In this document: piece after piece, positions 47,168 through 56,578 of the stretch
Layout: every line of letters begins with the position of its first letter
How positions within the stretch are numbered: position 1 is the first letter of the stretch
IMG/VR virus record: IMGVR_UViG_3300042524_000351
Coordinates: 1-56,967 of that record
DNA: 56,967 nucleotides
Strand: one strand, 5' to 3'
DNA from: a virus
Translations under genes and position numbers: made by a program
The notes under the pieces: generated by a model
What the model saw: the letters and a program-made list of their open reading frames with translations, nothing else
The model's database searches: none
What the model was told of the DNA's origin: nothing

Positions 47168-47770
47168 GTGAACTCCACCCACAGGCATCCCACAATCAAG
47201 GAACTCGCTCAGATTCGAGCCGGTTACCAGAGCCGTAAAGAGGTGAAATCTACCCCCAATGGTTCCCATGCCCTGCTACAGATTCGCGATTTCGATGAAG
47301 GGCGCACACAGATCGACTTGGAAAACATAGCCCGCATCGAGCCTGGAGCGATCAACGAGGACCAAGTTCTCCGCGATGGGGACGTGATTCTTCTGTCGAA
47401 AGGTGCCAAGAATTTCAGCTTCGCGCCTTCCGGACTCCCTAAGCCCGCGCTCGCCGCGTCCTACTTCTTCATTCTGCGCCCGTCGCGGCGTATCTGTCCT
47501 GACTACCTCACCTGGTACTTGAATCTGGACACCACCAAAAACGTGCTGCGCAAATACGCCACCCAAGGGGCCCACATGCCCGTTGTCCGCCGGGATGTCC
47601 TCGAAAATCTCGAAATCCCGGTGCCCAACCTCGCCACCCAGCGCAAAATCGTGGAACTCGCGGCTCTAATTAACCGCCAAGGCCAGCTCATGGCCGAACT
47701 CACCGACAAGAAGAAAATCTTTGCCAACGCCGCCTGCCTTCGCGCAGCCAAAGAATCCACCAACCAGTAA
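47168..47770 (+). CDS. Half-length type I specificity-like protein (single TRD)
   Basis: A 200-residue protein starting at GTG (VNSTHRHPTIKELAQIRAGYQSRKEV). It contains one target-recognition domain pattern: a strand region with LLQIRDFDEGR, VLRDGDVILLSKGAKN, YLTWYLNLDTTKNVLRKYATQGAHMPVVRRDVLENLEIPVPNL (in part) and a final helix. Full HsdS proteins have two such units; this has one. It lies 5 nt before hsdM. It may be a second specificity subunit, a dimerising half-S or an inactive relic. Confidence 0.65.
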   Translation: MNSTHRHPTIKELAQIRAGYQSRKEVKSTPNGSHALLQIRDFDEGRTQIDLENIARIEPGAINEDQVLRDGDVILLSKGAKNFSFAPSGLPKPALAASYFFILRPSRRICPDYLTWYLNLDTTKNVLRKYATQGAHMPVVRRDVLENLEIPVPNLATQRKIVELAALINRQGQLMAELTDKKKIFANAACLRAAKESTNQ

Positions 47771-47775
47771 GAACA

Positions 47776-49284
47776 ATGACCGACCAACAAATTAAAGACG
47801 AGATCTTCAACGTCGTCTGGAGCGCTTGCGACACCTTTCGGGGTGTCATCGACCCCAGCGACTACAAAAACTACATCCTCACCCTCCTGTTCGTGAAATA
47901 CCTCAGCGACGCCCGCAAGGGGAAGCTGGAGGAGTTCGAGAAGAAGTATAACGGCGACAAGACACGCATTGAGCGGGCTATGTCCCGCGAACGCTTTGTC
48001 ATCCCCGAGGAATGCACCTTTGATCACCTTTACGCCCACCGCGAGGACACCGACATCGGCCAGGTCGTCAACACGGTCTTGGAAGCGATTGAAGACGCCA
48101 ACAAGGCGAAGCTGCACAACGTGTTCCGCAACATCGACTTCAACAGTGAGGCGAACCTTGGTAAGACCCGCCAGCGCAACCAACGACTCAAGCAGCTCCT
48201 GGAGGACTTCAATAGCAAGAAACTCGACCTACGTCCGTCAAGGGTCGGCCATATGGACATCGTGGGCGACGTTTATGAGTACCTGATTGGCCGATTCGCT
48301 GCGCAGGCGGGCAAAAAGGCCGGGGAGTTCTACACCCCTGCCGAGGTCTCAGAGACCCTTGCTCGCTTGGTCAAGCCGCAGGATGGTGACCGCATTTGTG
48401 ACCCGACCTGCGGATCTGGCTCACTACTCATCAAGGCATCCCAGCGTGTAGGATCGAAGAACTTCTCGCTCTACGGCCAAGAGATGAACGGGAGCACGTG
48501 GGCGCTCTGTAAAATGAACATGTTCCTCCACGAAGTCGATGCTGCCCGCATCGAGTGGGAAGACACAATCAGACACCCGCAACTCGTCGAAAATGATGCT
48601 CTGATGAAGTTCGACATCGTGGTCGCCAACCCGCCGTTCAGCCTAGACAAGTGGGGACAGGAGATCGCCGCGTCGGATCAGTTCGACCGCTTCCACCGAG
48701 GCATTCCGCCAAAGAGCAAGGGGGACTGGGCCTTCATCAGCCACATGATTGCTACCGCAGTTGAAAGCAAGGGTCGCGTCGGCGTAGTCGTACCCCATGG
48801 TGTCTTGTTCCGTGGGGGGCAAGAAGGCGTTATCCGCAAGTCCTTGATTGAGGAGAACGTGCTGGCTGGTGTGATTGGTCTGCCCGCAAATCTGTTCTAC
48901 GGGGCCGGCATCCCAGCCGCCCTAGTCATCTTTGACAAGAGCCGTAAACCAAAAAGGAAAGATCCTGTGTTCTTCATTGATGCCTCCGCTGAATATGAGC
49001 AGGGCACGAACCAAAATCGCCTACGCCGTCAGGATATGGATAAGATCGTCGAGACCTTCCACTCGAATAAGGAGATCGAAAAATACTCCAAGCTGGCAAG
49101 CTTCGCAGAGATAGAGGAAAACGACTTCAATCTCAATATCCCGCGATATGTCGACACGTTCGAACCTGAGCCGGAAATCGAGATGGTTGATGTGCAGAAG
49201 GACATCACCCGCCTGAATGCAGAGTTGGCCGAAGTAGAGGCTCAGATGAACACTTACCTGGAGGAACTCGGTTTCAAGTCATGA
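47776..49284 (+). CDS. hsdM: Type I restriction-modification methyltransferase subunit
   Basis: A 502-residue N6-adenine methyltransferase. It has the HsdM N-terminal helices (YILTLLFVKYLSDARKGKLEEF), GEFYTPAEVSETLARL, the SAM loop DPTCGSGSLLI, and the catalytic NPPF in VVANPPFSLDKW. It modifies host DNA at the site set by HsdS. ATGA overlaps with hsdS (49281-49284). Confidence 0.92.
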   Translation: MTDQQIKDEIFNVVWSACDTFRGVIDPSDYKNYILTLLFVKYLSDARKGKLEEFEKKYNGDKTRIERAMSRERFVIPEECTFDHLYAHREDTDIGQVVNTVLEAIEDANKAKLHNVFRNIDFNSEANLGKTRQRNQRLKQLLEDFNSKKLDLRPSRVGHMDIVGDVYEYLIGRFAAQAGKKAGEFYTPAEVSETLARLVKPQDGDRICDPTCGSGSLLIKASQRVGSKNFSLYGQEMNGSTWALCKMNMFLHEVDAARIEWEDTIRHPQLVENDALMKFDIVVANPPFSLDKWGQEIAASDQFDRFHRGIPPKSKGDWAFISHMIATAVESKGRVGVVVPHGVLFRGGQEGVIRKSLIEENVLAGVIGLPANLFYGAGIPAALVIFDKSRKPKRKDPVFFIDASAEYEQGTNQNRLRRQDMDKIVETFHSNKEIEKYSKLASFAEIEENDFNLNIPRYVDTFEPEPEIEMVDVQKDITRLNAELAEVEAQMNTYLEELGFKS

Positions 49285-50555
49285 TTACCACGAATGCAAA
49301 TCGTAATGGCTTTAAGCATAGCAAGGTTGGGTGGATTCCAAAAGATTGGAAAACGCAAGCCATATCAAGCGTTGCAGACATCCGCTTTAGTGGGGTTGAC
49401 AAAAACACGATAGAAGGCGAAACGCCAGTCAGACTTTGCAACTACACTGACGTCTATTATAGGGATACGGTAGGTCCTGACGTGGACTTCATGAGCGCTT
49501 CCGCAACAGCCACTGAGATTTCCCGCTTTGAGCTACGAGAAAACGATGTGTTGGTGACAAAGGACTCAGAGTCAGCCGATGACATAGCAGTTCCTTGTTT
49601 TGTTAAAGCTGATGCCCCTGGAGTTTTATGTGGCTATCACCTGGCCCTTATTCGTCCCGACGCCAATGTGCTATGTGGTCGCTATCTCAGCTATGCCCTT
49701 AAGACCGATCATGCTCGCAATGATTTTAGAAGATTTGCTAACGGTGTGACAAGATTTGGTTTGACGTCGGATACCTTCGAGAAGGTTCTGATTCCGGTCC
49801 CTCCTTTGGAGGAGCAGCATGAAATTGCTAAGATAATTTCTAAATGCGATGATTTAATAGATGTGCATGGTGATCTGATCACAGCTAAGAAACGACAAAA
49901 ACGAGCTCTTCAGCAGCAATTACTAACAGGAAAAAAGCGCTTACCTCGCTTCAAGGCAGTATGGCGAGAAGTATGTCTCAACGATCTCTGCACTCGATTG
50001 ACTACTGTGGCCGAGGACCCTAATGGATACCCAGTACTCAGCATAACCGCTGGGACCGGCTTTGTCTCTCAAGAGGACAAGTTTAGTCGCGTCATCGCCG
50101 GTAAGCAGGTAGAGAATTATGTCCTCTTGAGGCGTGGTGAGTTCGCTTACAACAAGGGAAACTCATACCGCTTCCCGCAAGGATGTGTGTATCAGCTTAG
50201 TGAATACGATGAGGGTCTAGTCCCTAATGTGTTTTATTCCTTCAAGCTTAATGAGCGAAAGGCTGACCAAGAATTTATCAAACAGTATTTTCTATCAGGT
50301 ATGCACAACAAAAACCTTTACCGTTGGATCAACTCTGGTGTTCGGAACAACGGATTGTTAAATTTGAATGCATCTGACTTCTTTAAACTGCCAATCGACC
50401 TGCCCCCACTTGATGAACAACATGCGATTGGAGATGTTCTGCGAACGGCCGATGAAGAGATCAAGTCTCTGAATGATAAGCTGGTTGCTCTTAAAGATCG
50501 AAAAAGCGGGCTCATGCAGAAACTGCTAACCGGTCAAGTCCGCATAAAAATATAA
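49281..50555 (+). CDS. hsdS: Type I restriction-modification specificity subunit
   Basis: A 424-residue two-TRD protein. The two target-recognition domains are separated by a conserved helix: VPPLEEQHEIAKIISKCDDLID (about 170-190) and the second PPLDEQHAIGDVLRTADEEI (about 370-390), followed by LTGKKRL and LTGQVRI. This duplicated P-L-E/D-EQH helix signature is diagnostic. The gene is AT-richer than hsdM and hsdR, as usual for fast-changing specificity genes. It overlaps hsdM. Confidence 0.92.
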   Translation: MITTNANRNGFKHSKVGWIPKDWKTQAISSVADIRFSGVDKNTIEGETPVRLCNYTDVYYRDTVGPDVDFMSASATATEISRFELRENDVLVTKDSESADDIAVPCFVKADAPGVLCGYHLALIRPDANVLCGRYLSYALKTDHARNDFRRFANGVTRFGLTSDTFEKVLIPVPPLEEQHEIAKIISKCDDLIDVHGDLITAKKRQKRALQQQLLTGKKRLPRFKAVWREVCLNDLCTRLTTVAEDPNGYPVLSITAGTGFVSQEDKFSRVIAGKQVENYVLLRRGEFAYNKGNSYRFPQGCVYQLSEYDEGLVPNVFYSFKLNERKADQEFIKQYFLSGMHNKNLYRWINSGVRNNGLLNLNASDFFKLPIDLPPLDEQHAIGDVLRTADEEIKSLNDKLVALKDRKSGLMQKLLTGQVRIKI

Positions 50556-50568
50556 ACCAAACGAGGAA

Positions 50569-53500
50569 ATGGAAGACGAAGAGCATTACCAAACTCCAAG
50601 CTATCTCGAAGCCGTGCAGAGCCAACTTCCGGCATTGCAACTGTTGATCGGGATGGGCTGGGCATACCTGCCGCCTGAAGAGTGCGTTCGTTTGCGAACT
50701 GGCCGTCTTGGCACCTCTATCATGGACTCGGTCTTGATCGACTTCATTCGTCGGCATGGTCGTTATACTTTCAAGGGCAAGGAGCACGTCTTCACTGAAA
50801 ATGCGATTGCCAACGCCGTTCAGTCACTCAAGTCCTTCCGTGCCACTGGGGCGATTCACCAAAACGAGGAGGTCTATGACCTGCTCTGCCTGGGGACCAG
50901 TGTTCCGCAGACCGTGGAGGGGGACACCAAGAGCTTCTCCATCGGCTACATCGATTGGAAGAATCCTGAAAACAATACCTACCATTGCACGGCCGAGTTC
51001 AAGGTTGAGCGCGTAGGCCTCCAGAAGCACTTTATCCCGGACATCGTTCTTTTCATCAATGGAATTCCCGTGGTGGTAATCGAGTGCAAGCGCAGCGCCT
51101 ACACAGATCTTAAGAAGCAGCCGGTGGATCTCGCTGTGGAACAGTTGATCGGGTACCAGGAGAAGGATGGGATTCCGCAGGTGTTTCTGTATTCCCAGCT
51201 TCTCCTCGCCCTTGCCCGCGACAAGGCCGAATACGGCACCACTGCCACTCCACGCAAGTTTTGGACCGTATGGCGCGAGGATGGATTGGATGACGCGATC
51301 CGGCAACTGATCAACCGTCCGATTGCGGATAACTCTCCACTGCTGACCGGCCCCTTCGAGCAATCAGCGCAAGGCTTCATCAAACTGCATGCTGCGGGCC
51401 GAGAGATCTATGAGCAAGACCGAGCCCTTTATGCGCTCTGTCGCCCGGAGCGACTTCTGCGACTAATTTACCAGAACATCGTCTTCGACAATGGGATAAA
51501 GAAAATCGCTCGCTACCAGCAGTTCTTCGCTGTTGAGGACATACTCAAGCGGATTCGTGGGGGCAGGCCGGATGAGCCTCGCGCTGGTGGCGTCGTCTGG
51601 CATACACAGGGCAGCGGCAAGTCACTCACGATGGTGATGCTCGCCAAAGCGTTGATCCTAGCTCCCGACATTCTCACACCCAAAGTCATCCTAGTCACTG
51701 ACCGCATCGACCTCGACGACCAAATCTGTGGTACCTTCCGCGCCTGTGGTTTCGAGCCTGAGCAGGCCAGCACTGGGCAGGACCTGGTGAAGCACCTGAC
51801 GGATGACAAGGCACACGTCGTAACCACGCTAATCCACAAATTTGAAGCTGCCACCAAGGCCCGAAACCTCAAGGGAGCCAGCCGCGATACCTTTGTGTTG
51901 GTCGACGAAGGCCACCGGAGCAACTACTCTGAGCATCACGCCCGCATGAAACTCGCTCTCAAAGGGGCCTGCTTTATCGCCTTTACCGGCACACCACTGG
52001 CTACCAAGAAGGTGGTGAAGGTAAGCCAGGATGGGAAGAAGACGACGAAGACCATCAATCCGAAGAAGAGCACTTTTGATCAATTCGGTGCGCTGTTTAC
52101 TCCGCCTTATACGATTGCTCGTGCTGTTGAAGACAAAGCTGTCACCCCGTTGCTTTATGAAGCGCGCCACGTTCCACAGACAGTGGATCAAGGGCCAATC
52201 GATAGCTGGTTTGAAAAGCTGACTCTTGGCTTGAACGAGAAACAGAGGGCAGATCTTAAGCGGAAGTATTCTTCCGATAGGCAACTCAACAAGGCCGAGC
52301 AGAAGGTCCGCATGATCGCATGGGACGTATCTCTCCATTATGCCAGGACTTATCAAGGGACCGGGATGAAGGGACAGCTCGTCGCGCCCGACAAAGCCAC
52401 GGCCCTACTTTACAAAAGCTGTTTCGATGAGTTCGGTCAAGTTAGCACGGAAGTCCTGTTTTCGGGTCCAAACCAAGCCGAGGGCGAGAATAACAAAAAG
52501 GAGCCCTCGCTTGAAGAGAGGAAGTTCTGGCAATCGATGATGGATCGCTATGGCTCTGAGGACAAATACAACAAGCAGCTCATCAACGCGTTCAAAAAGG
52601 GCGAGGAACCTGAGATCATCATTGTGGTCGACAAGCTGCTGACCGGCTTCGACGCCCCCTGCAACACGGTCCTCTACTTGGCGCGTAAGCTGAAGGCGCA
52701 CACCTTGCTCCAGGCGATTGCTCGTGTGAATCGACTTTTTGAAGGCAAGCAGTATGGTCTGATTCTCGATTACAGTGGAGTGATCGAAGATCTGGACGAT
52801 GCCATCGACTTTTATACCAAGCTCGCCGACTACGACAAAGACGACCTCGCGGAAACCGTGCATTTTGTAATAGAGGAGGCTGCAAAATTGCCGCAGCTCC
52901 ACTCGGATGCATGGGAGCTATTCCCGGGTCTCAAAGGCACCACCGATCCGGAACCGTTTGCTCAGAGCCTTCGGGACGAGGCAAAGCGTAACCGCTTCTA
53001 TGAGCGCTTCGGTGCCTTCGCCCGCACCCTGGCACTGGCGCTGTCCTCAACCAGCTTCCTTGAAACGACAGCCGAAATGACGATTCAGCGCTACAAGGCT
53101 GACCTGAAGTTCTTCCAAAACCTCCGGGCTGAAGTAGCCCATCGATTCCAAGAGCGCATCGACTTCTCCGAATACGAACCAAAGATTCAGAAGCTGATCA
53201 ACACCCATGTCAGCGCCGACGAAGTGGTGCAGCTATGTGATCCGATCAACCTGTTTGATGCAACGGAGAGGCGGCAGGTTCTCGAAGATCAGGGTAAGAG
53301 CGCCGAGGCCAAAGCGGACATGATTGCTTCCGCAACGCAGCGCACGATCGACAAGGAAATGGAGAAGGATCCGGCTTTCTACACCAAGTTCTCCAAGATG
53401 ATCCAGGAAGTGCTGGCCGCGATCTACAGTGGACGTATGAGCGCTATCGAGGCCCTGCCTACTCTAGAGGATTACGCAAACAAGGTGGCCACCCGCACTG

Positions 53501-53814
53501 ATGATAGCCTTCCCGAGGAACTTGCAACCCGTGACATGGCACGCCGCTACTACGGCGTTGTTCGAGATGAGATCATGAAATACCACCCAAATCTCAAAGC
53601 CGCCGTTCGCATTGCGGTTGAAATACAGGATCGCTTGGCAGATCACAAGATCCGCGATTTCAGAGACAATCACGATGCCCTGAATCGGATGCGAAACGAA
53701 ATCGACGACGTGTTTTTTGATGTGTGCGAAGAGATGGGCATGGAGATCCCGCTCGAAGTTCAGGACAAGCTAATCGATCAATGTATTGAGCTCACAATCG
53801 CCAATGAAGACTAA
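50569..53814 (+). CDS. hsdR: Type I restriction endonuclease subunit
   Basis: A 1081-residue translocase-nuclease. The N-terminal PD-(D/E)XK region includes PDIVLFINGIPVVVIECKR with Q..Y following; motor motif I is HTQGSGKSLTM, motif Ia VTDRIDLDDQI, motif II VLVDEGHRS, motif III FTGTPL. The helical C-terminus contacts HsdM. It is 13 nt downstream of hsdS, so R, M and S form one operon. Length matches intact HsdR; no frameshift seen. Confidence 0.92.
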   Translation: MEDEEHYQTPSYLEAVQSQLPALQLLIGMGWAYLPPEECVRLRTGRLGTSIMDSVLIDFIRRHGRYTFKGKEHVFTENAIANAVQSLKSFRATGAIHQNEEVYDLLCLGTSVPQTVEGDTKSFSIGYIDWKNPENNTYHCTAEFKVERVGLQKHFIPDIVLFINGIPVVVIECKRSAYTDLKKQPVDLAVEQLIGYQEKDGIPQVFLYSQLLLALARDKAEYGTTATPRKFWTVWREDGLDDAIRQLINRPIADNSPLLTGPFEQSAQGFIKLHAAGREIYEQDRALYALCRPERLLRLIYQNIVFDNGIKKIARYQQFFAVEDILKRIRGGRPDEPRAGGVVWHTQGSGKSLTMVMLAKALILAPDILTPKVILVTDRIDLDDQICGTFRACGFEPEQASTGQDLVKHLTDDKAHVVTTLIHKFEAATKARNLKGASRDTFVLVDEGHRSNYSEHHARMKLALKGACFIAFTGTPLATKKVVKVSQDGKKTTKTINPKKSTFDQFGALFTPPYTIARAVEDKAVTPLLYEARHVPQTVDQGPIDSWFEKLTLGLNEKQRADLKRKYSSDRQLNKAEQKVRMIAWDVSLHYARTYQGTGMKGQLVAPDKATALLYKSCFDEFGQVSTEVLFSGPNQAEGENNKKEPSLEERKFWQSMMDRYGSEDKYNKQLINAFKKGEEPEIIIVVDKLLTGFDAPCNTVLYLARKLKAHTLLQAIARVNRLFEGKQYGLILDYSGVIEDLDDAIDFYTKLADYDKDDLAETVHFVIEEAAKLPQLHSDAWELFPGLKGTTDPEPFAQSLRDEAKRNRFYERFGAFARTLALALSSTSFLETTAEMTIQRYKADLKFFQNLRAEVAHRFQERIDFSEYEPKIQKLINTHVSADEVVQLCDPINLFDATERRQVLEDQGKSAEAKADMIASATQRTIDKEMEKDPAFYTKFSKMIQEVLAAIYSGRMSAIEALPTLEDYANKVATRTDDSLPEELATRDMARRYYGVVRDEIMKYHPNLKAAVRIAVEIQDRLADHKIRDFRDNHDALNRMRNEIDDVFFDVCEEMGMEIPLEVQDKLIDQCIELTIANED

Positions 53815-54544
53815 GTCATCTGACCATGTTCTCGTATACGGCGAGCGACGCATCCCTTACTTGCTCCGACTTTCGGATCGGAAGCGCTTACGCATCATCG
53901 TGAAGCCCGATCTTAGCGTAACGGCCGATGCTCCGAGTGGATTCTCCGAGGAGGAGGTTAGAGATGCTATCCAATCAAAGGCCCCGTGGATTGTCAGGCA
54001 GTTGGCGGAGCTTGAGGATTACCACCCGTTGCCAAGACCGCACAAATTCGTCAGCGGGGAGACATTCGTCTATCTCGGCAGGCAATACCGGTTGAAGGTC
54101 GAGACAGGGGAGAAGGCTCCTGCAAAATTACGTGGCCGATTTCTTCACGTTACGGTTTCCAACAAGACTAATTCGGATTTAGTTAGAAAAGTTGTGAATG
54201 CATGGTATCGAACCCGTGCCGAAGATGTTTTTCGGCGTTACCTCGATGCCTGTATGGAAGTTGCAGTCCGCCACGGCATCAATGAGCCAACTCTGACGAT
54301 ACGGGAAATGCGCACCCGGTGGGGTAGCTGCACTGCCAAAGGCCTTGTCACCTTGAATTTACGCCTGATCCACGCTCCCGTGCACTGCATTGAATACGTA
54401 GTGATGCACGAACTTTGCCACCTCGTCCACCACGATCACTCGCCAAAGTTCTTCCGCCTCCTGACCCGCTGCATGCCAGACTGGAAGAAAAGGCGGGATA
54501 TACTGAGTCGAGTCGTCCCTAATCCGCCGGGAGCTCGGAACTGA
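53804..54544 (+). CDS. YgjP/SprT-like metallopeptidase
   Basis: A 246-residue protein of the M48/DUF45 kind. MRTRWGSCTAKGLVTLNLRLIHAP leads to VVMHELCHLVHHDHSPKFF, the HExxH zinc motif and third ligand His. Such genes are often found directly downstream of type I hsdR. The ATG at 53804 overlaps the last codons of hsdR by 11 nt. The function in restriction is unknown; proteolysis of restriction subunits is a guess. Confidence 0.8.
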   Translation: MKTKSSDHVLVYGERRIPYLLRLSDRKRLRIIVKPDLSVTADAPSGFSEEEVRDAIQSKAPWIVRQLAELEDYHPLPRPHKFVSGETFVYLGRQYRLKVETGEKAPAKLRGRFLHVTVSNKTNSDLVRKVVNAWYRTRAEDVFRRYLDACMEVAVRHGINEPTLTIREMRTRWGSCTAKGLVTLNLRLIHAPVHCIEYVVMHELCHLVHHDHSPKFFRLLTRCMPDWKKRRDILSRVVPNPPGARN

Positions 54545-54568
54545 ACCGAGTCAAACTGTCTGCATGTC

Positions 54569-55192
54569 ATGTATTACTCCGCTAGAGTCCGCCAGAATAT
54601 CCTTCCACTGTCAGTGGGCGATACGCTTCCTCAAGCGTTCGAAGAATGGTCGTTTATTGACCACACCATTGATCACGAAACTCCGGATGAAAAATGTCAG
54701 CTCTGCGACAAAGATGGTTTGCGCTATCACTTCGAGATTCAGAATGTACTGACGGGGGCGAGTTTGATGGTCGGTTCTCATTGCATCCTTCAGTTTGGAC
54801 TGTCTGTTTTCGACGAGGGCCGTCGACTGAATCCGAAGGAAGCAAAAAGGAAACTCGACCGGCTCACAAACAAGATGAGGTTGGATTCTACGATCAGCTC
54901 GCTCGAACGCCTCGCTGAGAAGGAGAACGATTCTAGGCTCTCTGGAGCGCTGGCCTATCTGAAGGTCAACAAGAAGCTGACCCCAAAATATGCGGCAATG
55001 GTATTATGGCGCTTGCAGGAGCGGCACATCGACCATTGCCCGTCGTTCTTCAAGATTTCGCTTAAGAGAGACGACCACAAAGAAGCACTGCGAACCATGA
55101 AGTCCAAGATGCTGAACTACCTGTGGCCAGCCCTCACCTCCTCACAGCGAAAGCTGGCTCAATCACTAGGAAGGGTTCCTCCTGTTTCATGA
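54569..55192 (+). CDS. Hypothetical protein with a small Cys motif
   Basis: A 207-residue protein. EKCQLCDKDGLRYHFEIQNVLTGASLMVGSHCI (in part) shows a CxxC and later Cys that may bind zinc, followed by a long helical part (AKRKLDRLTNKMRLDSTISSLERLAEKEN). I recall similar uncharacterised proteins in restriction and defence neighbourhoods. It comes 24 nt after the metallopeptidase and is probably co-transcribed with the RM operon. A small hairpin (55201-55216) without T tract follows. Confidence 0.6.
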   Translation: MYYSARVRQNILPLSVGDTLPQAFEEWSFIDHTIDHETPDEKCQLCDKDGLRYHFEIQNVLTGASLMVGSHCILQFGLSVFDEGRRLNPKEAKRKLDRLTNKMRLDSTISSLERLAEKENDSRLSGALAYLKVNKKLTPKYAAMVLWRLQERHIDHCPSFFKISLKRDDHKEALRTMKSKMLNYLWPALTSSQRKLAQSLGRVPPVS

Positions 55193-55278
55193 TCATCAGT
55201 CATGCTTTGGAGCATGCGCATATAGGCCACAGCAATTCTTAAGCTCAAGAACGAAACCTTGCACTAGCATTACGCACA

Positions 55279-55425
55279 TTACCCCACGGGCATACTCTCA
55301 ATCGTTGCCGCCACATCCGCCACCCGAAACCGAACGGCCTTGCCCATCTTGATGTAGGAGATCAGGCCGCCCACGCACCAGTTGTAGAGTTGGCGGCGGC
55401 AGATTTTGATGTGGCGGGCAAGCCC
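55279..55425 (-). pseudogene. 5'-truncated copy of the excisionase-like HTH gene
   Basis: Read from 55425 to the TAA at 55279 the frame gives LARHIKICRRQLYNW, CVGGLISYIKMGKAVRFRV and ADVAATIESMPVG. It is a close copy of the C-terminal two-thirds of the gene at 56378-56578, with no start and different DNA upstream. The homology stops near 55421, just before the Mrr gene. The copy and the intact gene flank that nuclease in direct orientation, suggesting the nuclease arrived by recombination or duplication. The rest of 55193-55442 holds nothing else recognisable. Confidence 0.75.
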
Positions 55426-55460
55426 TGGTTTGTTCAGGCTCTATGCGGAACCGCTCGATC

Positions 55461-56375
55461 ATGCAAAAAAAGAAGAAATCCTCAGCACCCGGCCCGCAAT
55501 TTGTGCGCTTTTTTTGGCCACTTATCCGCTCCCTTCAAAAGTTAGGAGGGTCTGGCAATGCAAGCGAAGTCATTCAAATGATCGTGCAGGATGAAATGAT
55601 TCCTGAGGACGTCCAGCAGGAGAAGCTCAAGAGCGGCGGCTTGAGGGTGAACAATCAGATCTATTTTTGCAGACAGTATTTGGTCTGGGCTGGTTACGTG
55701 ACGTCATCGTCGCGTGGGGTCTGGACGCTTACCGAGTCCGGACAATCCCTCAAGGGTATGAGCCAGGAAGATGCGCTCAAGGTATTCAAGGAGCAGTCTG
55801 TTCTCAACAGAACAAAGGCCAATAAGAAGAAAGCAATCGATGGGGCACAAGAATCAGATGATATAGATGGCGAGGACGAGAGCGGCATTCCTGGGGGCAC
55901 CGAAGCGTATGACTACAAGAAGCAAGCGTTAGCCCGAGTTTACGGCCTGAGCCCGAAAGGCTTCGAGCACTTCTGCAAGCGCCTACTTCGGGAATCCGGC
56001 TTCGAACGGGTCGAGGTTACTGGTGGCCCGAAAGACAAGGGAATTGATGGTGAGGGGCTACTGAAACTAAATTCCTTCATGAGTTTCAGGGTTGTTTTTC
56101 AGTGCAAACGCTATGCGGAAGCCGTAACATCCAGCCATATTTCGACATTTCGTGGCAGTATTCCATCCAGCGCCGACAAAGGCATTCTTATCACCACAGG
56201 ATATTTCACCTCTGACGCCATTAAGATGGCGCAGGAAAAGGGACTCAAACCAATTGAACTGATCAACGGAGACCAGCTCGTCCGGCTCATGGAAGAACTC
56301 CAGCTAGGACTCCGTCCTACATATTTGGTGGATGATGAGTTTTTCGATGATTTTGCGGTGAATGGGATGGCCTGA
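55461..56375 (+). CDS. Mrr-type (type IV) restriction endonuclease
   Basis: A 304-residue protein. An N-terminal winged-helix Mrr_N-like part (FVRFFWPLIRSLQKLGGSGNASEVIQMIV... and VWTLTESGQSLKG), then a charged linker (DDIDGEDESGIPG), then the Mrr catalytic domain: YGLSPKGFEHFCKRLLRESGF, GPKDKGIDGEG (D), VVFQCKRY (QxK). Mrr enzymes cut modified DNA. Starts at 55443 or 55461 are both possible; 55461 begins MQKKKKSS. It sits between a broken and an intact HTH gene. Confidence 0.85.
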   Translation: MQKKKKSSAPGPQFVRFFWPLIRSLQKLGGSGNASEVIQMIVQDEMIPEDVQQEKLKSGGLRVNNQIYFCRQYLVWAGYVTSSSRGVWTLTESGQSLKGMSQEDALKVFKEQSVLNRTKANKKKAIDGAQESDDIDGEDESGIPGGTEAYDYKKQALARVYGLSPKGFEHFCKRLLRESGFERVEVTGGPKDKGIDGEGLLKLNSFMSFRVVFQCKRYAEAVTSSHISTFRGSIPSSADKGILITTGYFTSDAIKMAQEKGLKPIELINGDQLVRLMEELQLGLRPTYLVDDEFFDDFAVNGMA

Positions 56376-56377
56376 GA

Positions 56378-56578
56378 TCACCCCACCCTCATCCGCTCAA
56401 TCGCCGCGGCCACATCCGCCACACGGAAGCGGACGGCCTTGCCCATTTTGAAATAGGGGATCAGGCCGCCCACGCGCCAGTTGTAGAGTTGGCGGCGGCA
56501 GATTTTCAAATGGCGGGCGAGTTCCTGTTCGGTGATCAGGTCGAGTTCGGTGCGCAGCGAAGTAGATTGCGTGTCCAT
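56378..56578 (-). CDS. Excisionase-type HTH protein (candidate directionality factor)
   Basis: A 66-residue winged helix from the ATG at 56578 (71 residues from 56593). LITEQELARHLKICRRQLYNW, VGGLIPYFKMGKAVRFRVADVAAAIE is the same family as 28205-28444. Its place, only 264 bp from attR, makes it the likely excisionase partner of the integrase. An ATTGAC box (56594-56599) lies 21 nt upstream of ATG 56578 and supports that start. It overlaps nothing; the Mrr gene ends 2 nt away in the opposite direction. Confidence 0.75.
   Translation of the reverse strand: MDTQSTSLRTELDLITEQELARHLKICRRQLYNWRVGGLIPYFKMGKAVRFRVADVAAAIERMRVG

Noticed and set aside
53804-54544. Toxin-antitoxin or secretion role for the metallopeptidase
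   Set aside because: HExxH and its position after hsdR match a gene often linked to type I systems; no antitoxin or secretion partner lies nearby.
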